Source: an uncultured Eubacteriales bacterium
GTDB lineage: Bacteria; Bacillota; Clostridia; UBA1381
DNA length: 17,836 nucleotides
Reading direction: 5' to 3'
NCBI GenBank assembly: GCA_905199755.1
Contig: CAJKHT010000054.1
Location: forward strand, 1 to 17,836
Part shown: positions 1 to 6,411 of the stretch, piece after piece
Numbering within the stretch: position 1 is the first letter of the stretch
How the letters are laid out: each line of letters opens with the position of its first letter
Notes under the pieces: model-generated
What the model saw: only the letters and a program-made list of their open reading frames with translations
Databases searched by the model: none
Told to the model about the DNA's origin: nothing
Made by a program: the position numbers and the translations under genes

Positions 1-968
1 TCTTTAAGGTCATAACCGAGCTTTGTAAGACCATCGATTACCACATCATCATTTGAATACTGCGGAAAACCCAAGCCTGCTTTTGTAAGCTCGCTGCCCG
101 ATTCATAAACCTCAATGGGAGTATTTTTGCTTACACGCAGATTAATTTTGGGATCAATCAGAAGAAGCTCTCTGCTTGCCTTAAGGCAAAGCCTTGACAA
201 GAGGTTAAAAACCTCTCTGCCGTCTTCGTCAACACCGCCCAAAACCATGCTCTGACCGTTATCGCCCTGCTGTACACCCGTATACAAATCGCTGTCCTTG
301 TTGAATGATAAAAAGAAATCCTCCAGAAGCTCCAGTGCCGTTTCTTCGGTGTAAAGTCCTTTTTTCATATCGGCTTTCAGGTACGGGTACATGTATTTGT
401 CAAATCTGCCCGTTGTGTTGTGATAATTCCCCTCAAGCCATAGTGAAAAATGTATTATTCTGAAAAATTGCAGTGCTTCGTAAAATGAACGTGCGCCGTA
501 TCTCGGTACCTGTTCAAGCACATGGGCAAGCTCCGTTTTGCCTTGTTTTTCGGCCTCGGCTCTGTATCTGTCCGAAAGACGTATAATTGCATCTATCGCA
601 CGCTTTCCGTATTCGTCCGCATTTTTTCTGAGTTCAAGCAGTCCGGCGGAAAGCGCCTGCTCGTAATCCGGTGAAAGGTTTGACATATATCCCAGCTCGT
701 GTATATAGTGCTTGCTTTTTATCTCTGCCCATTCTTCCTCGGTAAAGCAGTCCGGGATTGTTTTTACCGTGCGCATGAAGCATATTTTTTCATTGGGGAG
801 AAGCACGGGCAGCTCTCGCTCGGTTAAAAGCTCAAACCGCCTTGTCATGCGTTCGACGGGTGACAATCCGAGACGGTGATATTCTTCAGCCAAATTTTCC
901 GTCATGTCATTTTGTCTGTATTTATGATGCTTTTTTGATACTATGTATTCCAATAATTCTTTATTCAT
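1..968 (-). CDS. Glycyl radical enzyme, pyruvate formate-lyase family (N-terminal part, runs off the window)
   Basis: The minus-strand frame starts at ATG 966-968 (MNKELLEYIV), 7 bases after a GGAGG site, and stays open for 322 codons to the window edge. What is seen: PFL-domain signatures such as GYMSNLSPDYEQAL (about residue 93), FYEALQFFRIIHFSLWLEGN (about 162), NKDSDLYTG (about 224) and QSMVLGGVDEDG, followed by LIDPKINLRVSKNTP and GFPQYSNDD. These match the N-terminal barrel of glycyl radical enzymes (PF02901). The catalytic Cys and the C-terminal glycyl-radical domain (RVxG box) would lie left of the window, so the subclass cannot be decided. The protein lacks the long N-terminal extension of some family members. 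No radical-SAM activase is visible; one may lie further left. The gene diverges from a Sip1-type galactosidase and its promoter holds a LacI operator, which suggests a carbohydrate or polyol substrate (inference) rather than housekeeping PflB. Confidence 0.85.
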   Translation of the reverse strand, partial: MNKELLEYIVSKKHHKYRQNDMTENLAEEYHRLGLSPVERMTRRFELLTERELPVLLPNEKICFMRTVKTIPDCFTEEEWAEIKSKHYIHELGYMSNLSPDYEQALSAGLLELRKNADEYGKRAIDAIIRLSDRYRAEAEKQGKTELAHVLEQVPRYGARSFYEALQFFRIIHFSLWLEGNYHNTTGRFDKYMYPYLKADMKKGLYTEETALELLEDFFLSFNKDSDLYTGVQQGDNGQSMVLGGVDEDGREVFNLLSRLCLKASRELLLIDPKINLRVSKNTPIEVYESGSELTKAGLGFPQYSNDDVVIDGLTKLGYDLK

Positions 969-980
969 ATTCAATCCTCC

Positions 981-1010
981 GATAATATCATTAACGTTAA
1001 TGATATTATC
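981..1010. promoter_or_regulatory. LacI-family operator O1, perfect 30-bp palindrome
   Basis: The two 15-base arms (GATAATATCATTAAC and its exact reverse complement) meet at a central CG, the hallmark of LacI/GalR operators. The site spans the -10 box and the start region of the glycyl radical enzyme promoter and ends 12 bases before its start codon. The likely ligand protein is the LacI-family regulator encoded at 3119-4126 (inference from proximity and symmetry). Confidence 0.8.
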
Positions 1011-1033
1011 CCACAAAAAATGTTATTTGTCAA
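1005..1033 (-). promoter_or_regulatory. Sigma-A promoter of the glycyl radical enzyme gene
   Basis: Read on the minus strand, a perfect TTGACA (1028-1033) stands 17 bases before GATAAT (1005-1010). The -10 box forms one end of the 30-bp operator palindrome, so a bound repressor would block RNA polymerase directly. Confidence 0.75.
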
Positions 1034-1053
1034 TTCTTTTTTTACATTTTTTA

Positions 1054-1082
1054 TTGACAAATGATTATTTGTACAGTATAAT
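1054..1082 (+). promoter_or_regulatory. Sigma-A promoter of the Sip1-type alpha-galactosidase gene
   Basis: TTGACA (1054-1059) and TATAAT (1077-1082) are both perfect consensus with a 17-base spacer. Such a strong promoter next to operator sites is typical of a gene kept off by a repressor. Transcription should begin near 1089, just before operator O2. Confidence 0.85.
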
Positions 1083-1089
1083 AAAAATA

Positions 1090-1103
1090 AATTAACGATA
1101 ATG
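1090..1103. promoter_or_regulatory. LacI-family operator O2 (imperfect copy of O1)
   Basis: AATTAACGATAATG matches the 14-base core of O1 (CATTAACGTTAATG) at 12 of 14 positions, including the central CG. It lies at about +2 to +15 of the galactosidase transcript, where a repressor would act as a roadblock. Its centre is 101 bp from the O1 centre, so a tetramer could bridge both (inference). Confidence 0.6.
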
Positions 1104-1121
1104 CAGATTGCGGGGGATTTT

Positions 1122-3026
1122 ATGTATAATTTACACACATATATGCGTCTTTGCGACGGGAAAATTCAGGAGTATAATGTAAAAGCACGGACGGAGCGGA
1201 TATATAATGTCAATGCGGTATTTATAAAAGGCTTTTCACAGAAAAATCTCGATTCGGAGTTCGGTGCGGGTATAGAATTCAGCATTGATGATGCCGAAAG
1301 CTTTATGGCGGATTACAGGCATTGCGAATTTTGGTGCAGACCGGAGTTTGCAAAAAAGGCATGTGATGTTCCCGATGAAACACAGGGACTTATATACAGA
1401 AAAAAAGACGGTACATTCGGAGTGATTCTTCCGGTAGTGTCCGAAAAATATAAATGCGTACTGAAAGGTACGGCTGAAAACAAGCTCTGCGCAAGACTGT
1501 TCAGCCTTTATGACGGACTGAATTACTGCGATGCGCTTGCGTTTGTATATGCGGAGGGAGAAAACCCGTATGAATTGCTTAAAAACTGTGCCGCGGCAGG
1601 CATGAAAATTTTAAATCACGGCTGCCGTGTAAGAGAGGAAAGACGTTATCCCGAGGTGTTTGAATATCTTGGCTGGTGCAGCTGGGACGCAATGGAAATA
1701 CGGGTGAATGAAGATGACCTTGTAAGAAAATGCGATGAATTTAAGGAAAAGGATATTCCCGTAAAATGGGCAATCATTGATGATATGTGGGGTGAGGTGC
1801 ATGACTTTTACGGTGCCGGTTACAAGGACAGGCCCGAAATGTTCAGACTTATGCATTCATCAAAGCTTTATTCGTTTAAAGCCGATCCGATACGTTTTCC
1901 GAACGGATTGAAGCACTGCATTGACAAAATGAACGGCTATGGAATTAAGGTCGGAATGTGGCATCCCACTACGGGCTATTGGATGGGAATTGATCCGGAG
2001 GGGGATATATACCGTGATTTAAAGGACTGTCTTATAAAAACCGCCGACGGCAGATATGTACATAGCTGCGAAAACGGCAAGGCATATAAGTACTACAGTG
2101 CATTTCATGACTATCTGCGTGAATGCGGTGCGGAATTTATAAAAATAGATAATCAGAGCATGTCAAGGCGGTTTTTCAGCGGTGTGATGCCGGTAGGTGA
2201 AGCGGCACGCGGATTTCACAATGCAATGGAGGCATCGGTGGGACAGCATTTTGACAACAGTATGATAAACTGTATGGGTATGGCAAATGAGGATATGTGG
2301 AACAGAACTGTAAGCCCCATATCAAGATGCAGCGATGATTTTCTCCCGGAGGACAGAGCATGGTTTACAAAGCATATTCTTCAATGCTCATATAATGACC
2401 TCATTCAGGGACAATTCTACTATTGCGACTGGGATATGTGGTGGACGGATGACGGGCAGGCATTAAAAAACAGCGTTCTGCGTGCGGTGAGCGGAGGCCC
2501 GGTATATGTGAGTGATAAGCTTGAAAGAAGCAGAAAAGATGTACTGATGCCGCTTATTCTCAACAGCGGAAGAATACTGCGCTGTGACAGACCTGCAATG
2601 CCGTCCGCCGATTGTCTGACGGAAAATCCCGTTGAATCGGGCAGAGCGTTCAAGCTTCAGAATATATGCGGAAAAAGCGGTGTTATTGCGGCATTTAATC
2701 TTGATAAGAATAATAATCAGGTATCGGGGAAAATATCTCCGTCCGATATTGACGGAATTGACGGTGATGAGTTTGCTGTTTATGAGCATTTTACAAGAGA
2801 ATTGAAAATCGTGAAAAAAGATGAAGCATTTGAAATTGCATTGTCGGATAATGATGATTTCAGACTGTATATCATTGTGCCCATGCATGACGGATTTGCG
2901 GCAATCGGAAGAACCGATAAATTCATTTCTCCGAAAACCATAGCCTATGTTCACGGCGATGAGGTGATTTTGAAGGAGGACGGAGAATATGCGGTAGTTA
3001 AGGGCGGGGAACTGCATATATATTAA
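1122..3026 (+). CDS. Sip1/raffinose-synthase-type alpha-galactosidase (GH36-like)
   Basis: A 634-residue protein of the raffinose synthase/Sip1 family (PF05691), whose members hydrolyse or transfer alpha-galactosyl groups. Seen: GWCSWDA (about 184-190), WAIIDDMW (216-223), the strand KVGMWHPTTGYW, IKIDNQ with the probable nucleophile Asp343, and RCSDDF with the probable acid/base Asp405; WWTDDGQALKNSVLRAVSGGPVYVSD precedes a C-terminal beta domain ending near 634. I chose ATG 1122 because GGGGGA (1112-1117) sits 5 bases before it. An in-frame ATG at 1101 is within operator O2 and has no ribosome site. No signal peptide or membrane segment is seen, so it should act in the cytosol on an imported sugar. 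It diverges from the glycyl radical enzyme and lies 92 bp before the regulator gene. The exact substrate (galactinol, raffinose-type sugar or other galactoside) is not shown. Confidence 0.88.
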   Translation: MYNLHTYMRLCDGKIQEYNVKARTERIYNVNAVFIKGFSQKNLDSEFGAGIEFSIDDAESFMADYRHCEFWCRPEFAKKACDVPDETQGLIYRKKDGTFGVILPVVSEKYKCVLKGTAENKLCARLFSLYDGLNYCDALAFVYAEGENPYELLKNCAAAGMKILNHGCRVREERRYPEVFEYLGWCSWDAMEIRVNEDDLVRKCDEFKEKDIPVKWAIIDDMWGEVHDFYGAGYKDRPEMFRLMHSSKLYSFKADPIRFPNGLKHCIDKMNGYGIKVGMWHPTTGYWMGIDPEGDIYRDLKDCLIKTADGRYVHSCENGKAYKYYSAFHDYLRECGAEFIKIDNQSMSRRFFSGVMPVGEAARGFHNAMEASVGQHFDNSMINCMGMANEDMWNRTVSPISRCSDDFLPEDRAWFTKHILQCSYNDLIQGQFYYCDWDMWWTDDGQALKNSVLRAVSGGPVYVSDKLERSRKDVLMPLILNSGRILRCDRPAMPSADCLTENPVESGRAFKLQNICGKSGVIAAFNLDKNNNQVSGKISPSDIDGIDGDEFAVYEHFTRELKIVKKDEAFEIALSDNDDFRLYIIVPMHDGFAAIGRTDKFISPKTIAYVHGDEVILKEDGEYAVVKGGELHIY

Positions 3027-3053
3027 AAATATCCGCCGAAACAGAAAAAGTAA

Positions 3054-3082
3054 TTGATTTTTACACTGCTCTTTGCTATAAT
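3054..3082 (+). promoter_or_regulatory. Promoter of the LacI-family regulator
   Basis: TTGATT (3054-3059), a 17-base spacer and TATAAT (3077-3082) with TGC directly before it (extended -10). No copy of the O1 operator is seen here, so the regulator gene appears to be expressed independently and without direct autorepression, although read-through from the galactosidase gene is also possible. Confidence 0.65.
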
Positions 3083-3118
3083 ATTAGTATATTACAGATT
3101 ATGGAAGGGCGATAACAG

Positions 3119-4126
3119 ATGAACAAAAAGGTTACCCTGGCACAAATTGCGGAGGTTACGGGATATTCGATAAACGCGGTTTCGCGTGCATTGAACGATA
3201 AGAGTGATATTTCCGATAAAGCAAAAGCAAAAATACGTGTCGCCGCAGATGAGCTTGGTTATGTTGCCAATGATTCGGCGCGTTCTCTGAGAAGCGGACG
3301 TACCAATACGGTTGCGGTTATTGTGTCTGATATTTTCAATCCGAAGTACTCACGGCTGGCGGGGGAAATAGAGCTTTGTATGGGTGCATTCGGATATTCG
3401 GTTATCATGCTTAACAGCAACAATATGGAGGAAAAGGAAAGCGCCGCGGTGACAACCGCTGTGGGCAAGGGTGTTGACGGTATAATAATTTGCCCTGTTG
3501 CGGAGGATACCGCAGGAATGAGAAAGCTTTTAAAGGTAAATATCCCCTTTGTTGTGGTGGAGCAATTTGTTCCGTATAAGGAGGCAGGCTATGTTATCCG
3601 TGACGATACGCGCGGCGGATATATTGCGGCAGAATACCTCATGAATCTCAGGCATACAAAAATACTTGCCGTTATGGGTGACGAATATAAATATGATACG
3701 CAGCAAAAGGTTGACGGTATAAATGCTGCGCTGCGCTCATACGGAATTTCTGGTAAAATAGAATATATCGCATGTGCGGGAAGAAAAAATGAACAGATTA
3801 CAGCGGATTTGCGGCATATAATAGAAAATAACAGCTTTACGGCGCTTATATGCAGTGATGATGTTCTTGCACTCAATGCATCGTATCTGCTGATAAAGTC
3901 GGGGAAACGTATACCGGAGGATATTTCCGTTATCGGCTTCGGTGATTTTCAGACCAATGCGGTGTCATATCCTATGCTCGATACAATAACGGTACCTATG
4001 AAAAAGCTTTCGGTAGATGCTGCCGAAATATTGATTGCAAAAATAAAAAAGGAAGAGACCGAAGATAAGCGTATACTTCCGATGGAAATAAAAACAAGGG
4101 AGAGTACGGCAATCTGCCGTTTGTAA
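3119..4126 (+). CDS. LacI/GalR-family transcriptional regulator
   Basis: A 335-residue regulator of normal family length. The N-terminal helix-turn-helix is clear (VTLAQIAEVTGYSINAVSRALN, about 5-26), followed by the hinge (GYVANDSARSLRSGRTNTVAVI) and a periplasmic-binding-protein-like sugar sensor domain (SDIFNPKYSRLAGEIE, about 70; GVDGIIICPV, about 118; ALICSDDVLALNA, about 242; ISVIGFGDFQ, about 274). GGAAGG lies about 10 bases before ATG 3119. It probably binds the two CG-centred operators at 981-1010 and 1090-1103 and represses both divergent genes until an inducing sugar binds. The effector cannot be read from sequence. The gene has its own promoter and ends in a strong terminator. Confidence 0.92.
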   Translation: MNKKVTLAQIAEVTGYSINAVSRALNDKSDISDKAKAKIRVAADELGYVANDSARSLRSGRTNTVAVIVSDIFNPKYSRLAGEIELCMGAFGYSVIMLNSNNMEEKESAAVTTAVGKGVDGIIICPVAEDTAGMRKLLKVNIPFVVVEQFVPYKEAGYVIRDDTRGGYIAAEYLMNLRHTKILAVMGDEYKYDTQQKVDGINAALRSYGISGKIEYIACAGRKNEQITADLRHIIENNSFTALICSDDVLALNASYLLIKSGKRIPEDISVIGFGDFQTNAVSYPMLDTITVPMKKLSVDAAEILIAKIKKEETEDKRILPMEIKTRESTAICRL

Positions 4127-4166
4127 CATATAAAAGGGACTGCAAATGCAATCCCTTTTATATGTT
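4125..4166. terminator. Bidirectional intrinsic terminator between the LacI gene and the Asn/Gln-rich mini-gene
   Basis: A perfect 15-bp inverted repeat: AACATATAAAAGGGA (4125-4139) pairs with 4152-4166 around a 12-base loop. The first arm overlaps the LacI stop codon. AAAAGGGA/TCCCTTTT gives a U-rich 3' arm on both strands, so it can end transcripts from both converging genes. Confidence 0.75.
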
Positions 4167-4178
4167 AGGCTTACAGAT

Positions 4179-4334
4179 TTAGAACTTATATTCTTTTTCA
4201 TCGCAGTTCTGATTGTTGTTTTTATTGTTCTGCTTTGAATTGGTTTTCTGATTCTGCTTTTGATTCTGCTTTTGATTCTGCTGTTGGTTCTGGTTCTGAT
4301 TGTTGTCAGTGCGGTTATTGTTGTAGTTATCCAT
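4179..4334 (-). CDS. Asn/Gln/Lys-rich small protein, probably forespore-expressed
   Basis: A 51-residue protein, MDNYNNNRTDNN onward, almost wholly Asn, Gln and Lys, with three QNQK-like repeats and the tail CDEKEYKF. I chose ATG 4332-4334 because GGGAGG (4344-4349) lies 9 bases before it; a longer in-frame reading would include the ribosome site. It follows ypeB on the same strand but has its own sigma-G-like promoter at 4361-4389, pointing to expression in the forespore. Its composition recalls Gln/Asn-rich gamma-type small acid-soluble spore proteins, but I see no germination-protease cleavage motif, so I do not assign it to them. Function is unknown. Confidence 0.65.
   Translation of the reverse strand: MDNYNNNRTDNNQNQNQQQNQKQNQKQNQKTNSKQNNKNNNQNCDEKEYKF
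4250..4285 (-). repeat. Three tandem 12-base repeats within the Asn/Gln-rich mini-gene
   Basis: On the plus strand GATTCTGCTTTT occurs at 4250-4261 and 4262-4273, and once more with one change at 4274-4285. Read on the coding strand each copy gives a Gln-Asn-Gln-Lys type unit. Such in-frame microrepeats can change copy number without breaking the frame. Confidence 0.8.
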
Positions 4335-4360
4335 AGATATCTGCCTCCCTTCTGCGTATT

Positions 4361-4389
4361 TAGCATGTGCATATTTTGAAAAAATATAC
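4361..4389 (-). promoter_or_regulatory. Sigma-G-like (forespore) promoter before the Asn/Gln-rich mini-gene
   Basis: On the minus strand GTATA (4385-4389), 17 bases, then CATGCTA (4361-4367) fits the Bacillus sigma-G pattern GHATR-N17/18-CATNNTA at every fixed position. The predicted start near 4354 leaves a leader of about 20 bases with the ribosome site inside. The -35 box lies 15 bases past the ypeB stop. Confidence 0.6.
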
Positions 4390-4403
4390 AAAAATCGTGA
4401 AAT

Positions 4404-5759
4404 TTATATTGTGAGAATACCGTTTTCGTTCTCAAGCAGAAGCATGATTTTTTCTTCCCTGCCGTTATCGGCATTAACGTAGATAATAAAGTTTTTATTC
4501 ATAAAAACTCCCTTAAATTCATAACATAAAACTTCTTTAAGACTGTCTTTCGGCACAATTGCAAGAGTTGTTGAGGAAACATCGAGATTTGTGGAAATTT
4601 TATCTCTTGCCTCCTGCACGGTAATTGTCGGCTGTGTGGCTTCACGCTGCTTGTGATTCATAAGATAGCCTTTTGTTTCAATTCCCACAATATCTCCGCT
4701 GTCAAGCGCAACGCGTACCTTTATAAGGTCGCTGTAGCAGACGATGCCGTCTTGCGAATATGCAAAATTTATGGTTGCAATGCCGTTGCCTTTCTGATAA
4801 TAGCTTGATACCATGCTGTCGAAGCCGTGCGAGTTGAGATAAGAAAGTGCATTTTGCGTAGCGGAGGCAATATCAATGCGTTCCTCGCCGACTATTACAT
4901 TATTAAGAAAATACAGAACATAGCCGCCGCGCTTTGTAACGCTTACGCATACGCGTCCGTTGTTGCCGTCGGTATAGAAATTATATGCATCTATAGCGGT
5001 ATTTTCGGTTTCGCCGCTGAACGAAAATTCATTGTAATCCATGTTCAAAAATTCCGCGGCTTTCTTTTGCGCATCTTCACGGCTTATTTCCTGCTTGTCG
5101 TTAATCATCACCGACTGCTGGTTTTCAATGTGTTCCGAAAACGGACCGTCGTAAATCAGTGACGGATATTCCTTAAAGGATTTTTCTATATTTTCCAAAT
5201 CGGTCAGAATATCGCCTCCGGCGGCTTCGGCAGAATTGATTTTATGTTGTGCCGACATGTCTGAAAATTTTATATCGCCGCTGTAGAGCTGGTTTTGTAT
5301 GTCGGTGAGCGCTGTTTTCAGATTTGACGCATATTCGTTGAGTGAGGAAAGGTTATTGTATTCCTCCTGCGATATTTTGTCGCCGTTTATCATATTCTGT
5401 GAAAGGACATAAGTGTAATCGCCTGCCTGCGACAGAAATTTAGACGTATTTTCAAGCTGGATTTCCGATGACGGCAGCTGCCCCAGACATGATTTTGCTT
5501 CCGCGGACTGTCTGAAAATGTCGCTCGAAAGCGTTGCCAGCTCTGCCGGTGACGAGGCAAGCTGTGCTTTTGACAGAAGTGAGTCCATGTCGCTTATATA
5601 GCCTGTAAGCTCGTGAAAAGCCCTGTTGTACTGGTTTTCGCGGTCAATTTTGAGTGCGGTGTTGCGCTTGTAGAGCATGAGCGCCCATACAAGCACTATA
5701 ACAAGCGCCGCTGCAAGTGCGGTATATATCCATACATGTATGTTTTTTTTGTTTTCCAT
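4404..5759 (-). CDS. ypeB: Germination protein YpeB
   Basis: A 451-residue protein, very close to the 450 residues of Bacillus YpeB. Seen: an N-terminal signal anchor (about residues 8-29, IHVWIYTALAAALVIVLVWALML), a long helical region with conserved YNRAFHELTGYISDMDSLLSKA, then PepSY-type repeats in the C-terminal half (EDAQKKAAEFL, about 225; TVQEARDKIS, about 380). YpeB lies at the spore inner membrane and cortex and is needed for stable SleB. It is 81 bp downstream of sleB on the same strand, the classic sleB-ypeB pair. I chose ATG 5757-5759, which has AAAGG about 12 bases before it and gives the usual length; the in-frame GTG at 5783 has no ribosome site. The weak site suggests expression depends on sleB transcription. 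Confidence 0.93.
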   Translation of the reverse strand: MENKKNIHVWIYTALAAALVIVLVWALMLYKRNTALKIDRENQYNRAFHELTGYISDMDSLLSKAQLASSPAELATLSSDIFRQSAEAKSCLGQLPSSEIQLENTSKFLSQAGDYTYVLSQNMINGDKISQEEYNNLSSLNEYASNLKTALTDIQNQLYSGDIKFSDMSAQHKINSAEAAGGDILTDLENIEKSFKEYPSLIYDGPFSEHIENQQSVMINDKQEISREDAQKKAAEFLNMDYNEFSFSGETENTAIDAYNFYTDGNNGRVCVSVTKRGGYVLYFLNNVIVGEERIDIASATQNALSYLNSHGFDSMVSSYYQKGNGIATINFAYSQDGIVCYSDLIKVRVALDSGDIVGIETKGYLMNHKQREATQPTITVQEARDKISTNLDVSSTTLAIVPKDSLKEVLCYEFKGVFMNKNFIIYVNADNGREEKIMLLLENENGILTI

Positions 5760-5775
5760 TTTTAATACAGCCTTT

Positions 5776-5832
5776 CTGCCCACGGGGAGTCGAGATGCCG
5801 TATGCTTTATCGGTGGGCAGATAAGGCACGGC
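5776..5832 (-). repeat. Overlapping inverted repeats in the sleB-ypeB spacer
   Basis: CTGCCCAC (5776-5783) is exactly complementary to 5813-5820, and a second imperfect pair, GCCGT...TTATC (5797-5811) with GATAAGGCACGGC (5820-5832), overlaps it. The two stems exclude each other. They could affect transcript stability or the sleB:ypeB ratio; no U-run follows, so this is not a simple terminator. Confidence 0.4.
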
Positions 5833-5840
5833 GTATTTTA

Positions 5841-6284
5841 TTATTTGCAGAAGCGGTGTTTCCCGATTGTGATGATATGCTGTCTTGACCATATCCATGA
5901 GTTTGTTGCGGTATCGGGGTTAAAGTAGTATATCGCACCGCCGGACGGATCCCAGCCGTTTATTGCATCCTGACATGCTTTGTAGACTGTAGAACCTGTT
6001 GCTATGGGAACATTTATCTGACCGTCGGATACGGCAGTAAATGCTCCGGGCTGATAAATAACCCCGGAAATTGTATTCGGAAACGATGAGTGCTTAACAC
6101 GGTTTAAAATAACCGCAGCGACTGCTACCTGTCCCTCGTACGGTTCACCTCTTGCTTCACCGTTTACGGCGCGTGCCAGAAGCTGTGTGTCGGAGCTTGT
6201 GTACGCGTATACGGGCATTGAATATCTGCCGGCTGCGGCAAATGCCACTATAAGCGTAAGTATAACAGATGTTAATTTTCGCAT
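5841..6284 (-). CDS. sleB: Spore cortex-lytic enzyme SleB (single-domain form)
   Basis: A 147-residue protein with a signal peptide ending near residue 27 (VYA, then YTSSD) and one Hydrolase_2 domain (PF07486). Conserved SleB/CwlJ blocks are visible: LLARAVNGEARGEPYEGQVAVAAVILNRV (about 35-63, probable catalytic Glu43), FPNTISGVIYQPGAFTAVSDG and DPSGGAIYYFNP. SleB is a lytic transglycosylase that degrades muramic-delta-lactam cortex during germination. Bacillus SleB also has an N-terminal peptidoglycan-binding domain; this one does not, so it is CwlJ-sized but secreted. AAGGAG lies about 7 bases before ATG 6284. It heads the sleB-ypeB operon and diverges from spoIIR. Pairing with ypeB and the signal peptide favour SleB over CwlJ. 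Confidence 0.9.
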   Translation of the reverse strand: MRKLTSVILTLIVAFAAAGRYSMPVYAYTSSDTQLLARAVNGEARGEPYEGQVAVAAVILNRVKHSSFPNTISGVIYQPGAFTAVSDGQINVPIATGSTVYKACQDAINGWDPSGGAIYYFNPDTATNSWIWSRQHIITIGKHRFCK

Positions 6285-6314
6285 GATAAATCTCCTTTTC
6301 TGATTTTGGGTAAA

Positions 6315-6343
6315 AAGTATTTACGGGTATATTTTTTGTATTC
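6315..6343 (-). promoter_or_regulatory. Possible forespore promoter of sleB-ypeB
   Basis: On the minus strand GAATA (6339-6343), a 17-base spacer and AATACTT (6315-6321). The -35 box fits sigma-G GHATR, but only three of five fixed -10 bases match. No sigma-A pair is visible, and the genes downstream are known forespore genes in Bacillus. Confidence 0.3.
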
Positions 6344-6355
6344 GGTGCGAATTTA
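6327..6355 (+). promoter_or_regulatory. Possible forespore (sigma-F/G) promoter of spoIIR
   Basis: GTATA (6327-6331), a 17-base spacer and GAATTTA (6349-6355). The -35 box fits sigma-F/G; the -10 matches three of five sigma-G positions. It overlaps the possible sleB promoter on the other strand, so the divergent genes would share a control region. Confidence 0.3.
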
Positions 6356-6411
6356 TGTATAAAACGGAAAAATTACGGCGAAAATTTTTAACGAAGAAAG
6401 GAAGATGTCAA

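Noticed and set aside
2463..3017. A 184-codon minus-strand frame opposite the galactosidase gene
   Set aside because: Antisense shadow of a well-supported gene; composition is unlike a real protein.
4179..4334. Assignment of the Asn/Gln-rich mini-gene as a gamma-type SASP
   Set aside because: The composition is similar, but the germination-protease site and the SspE-type repeat are absent.
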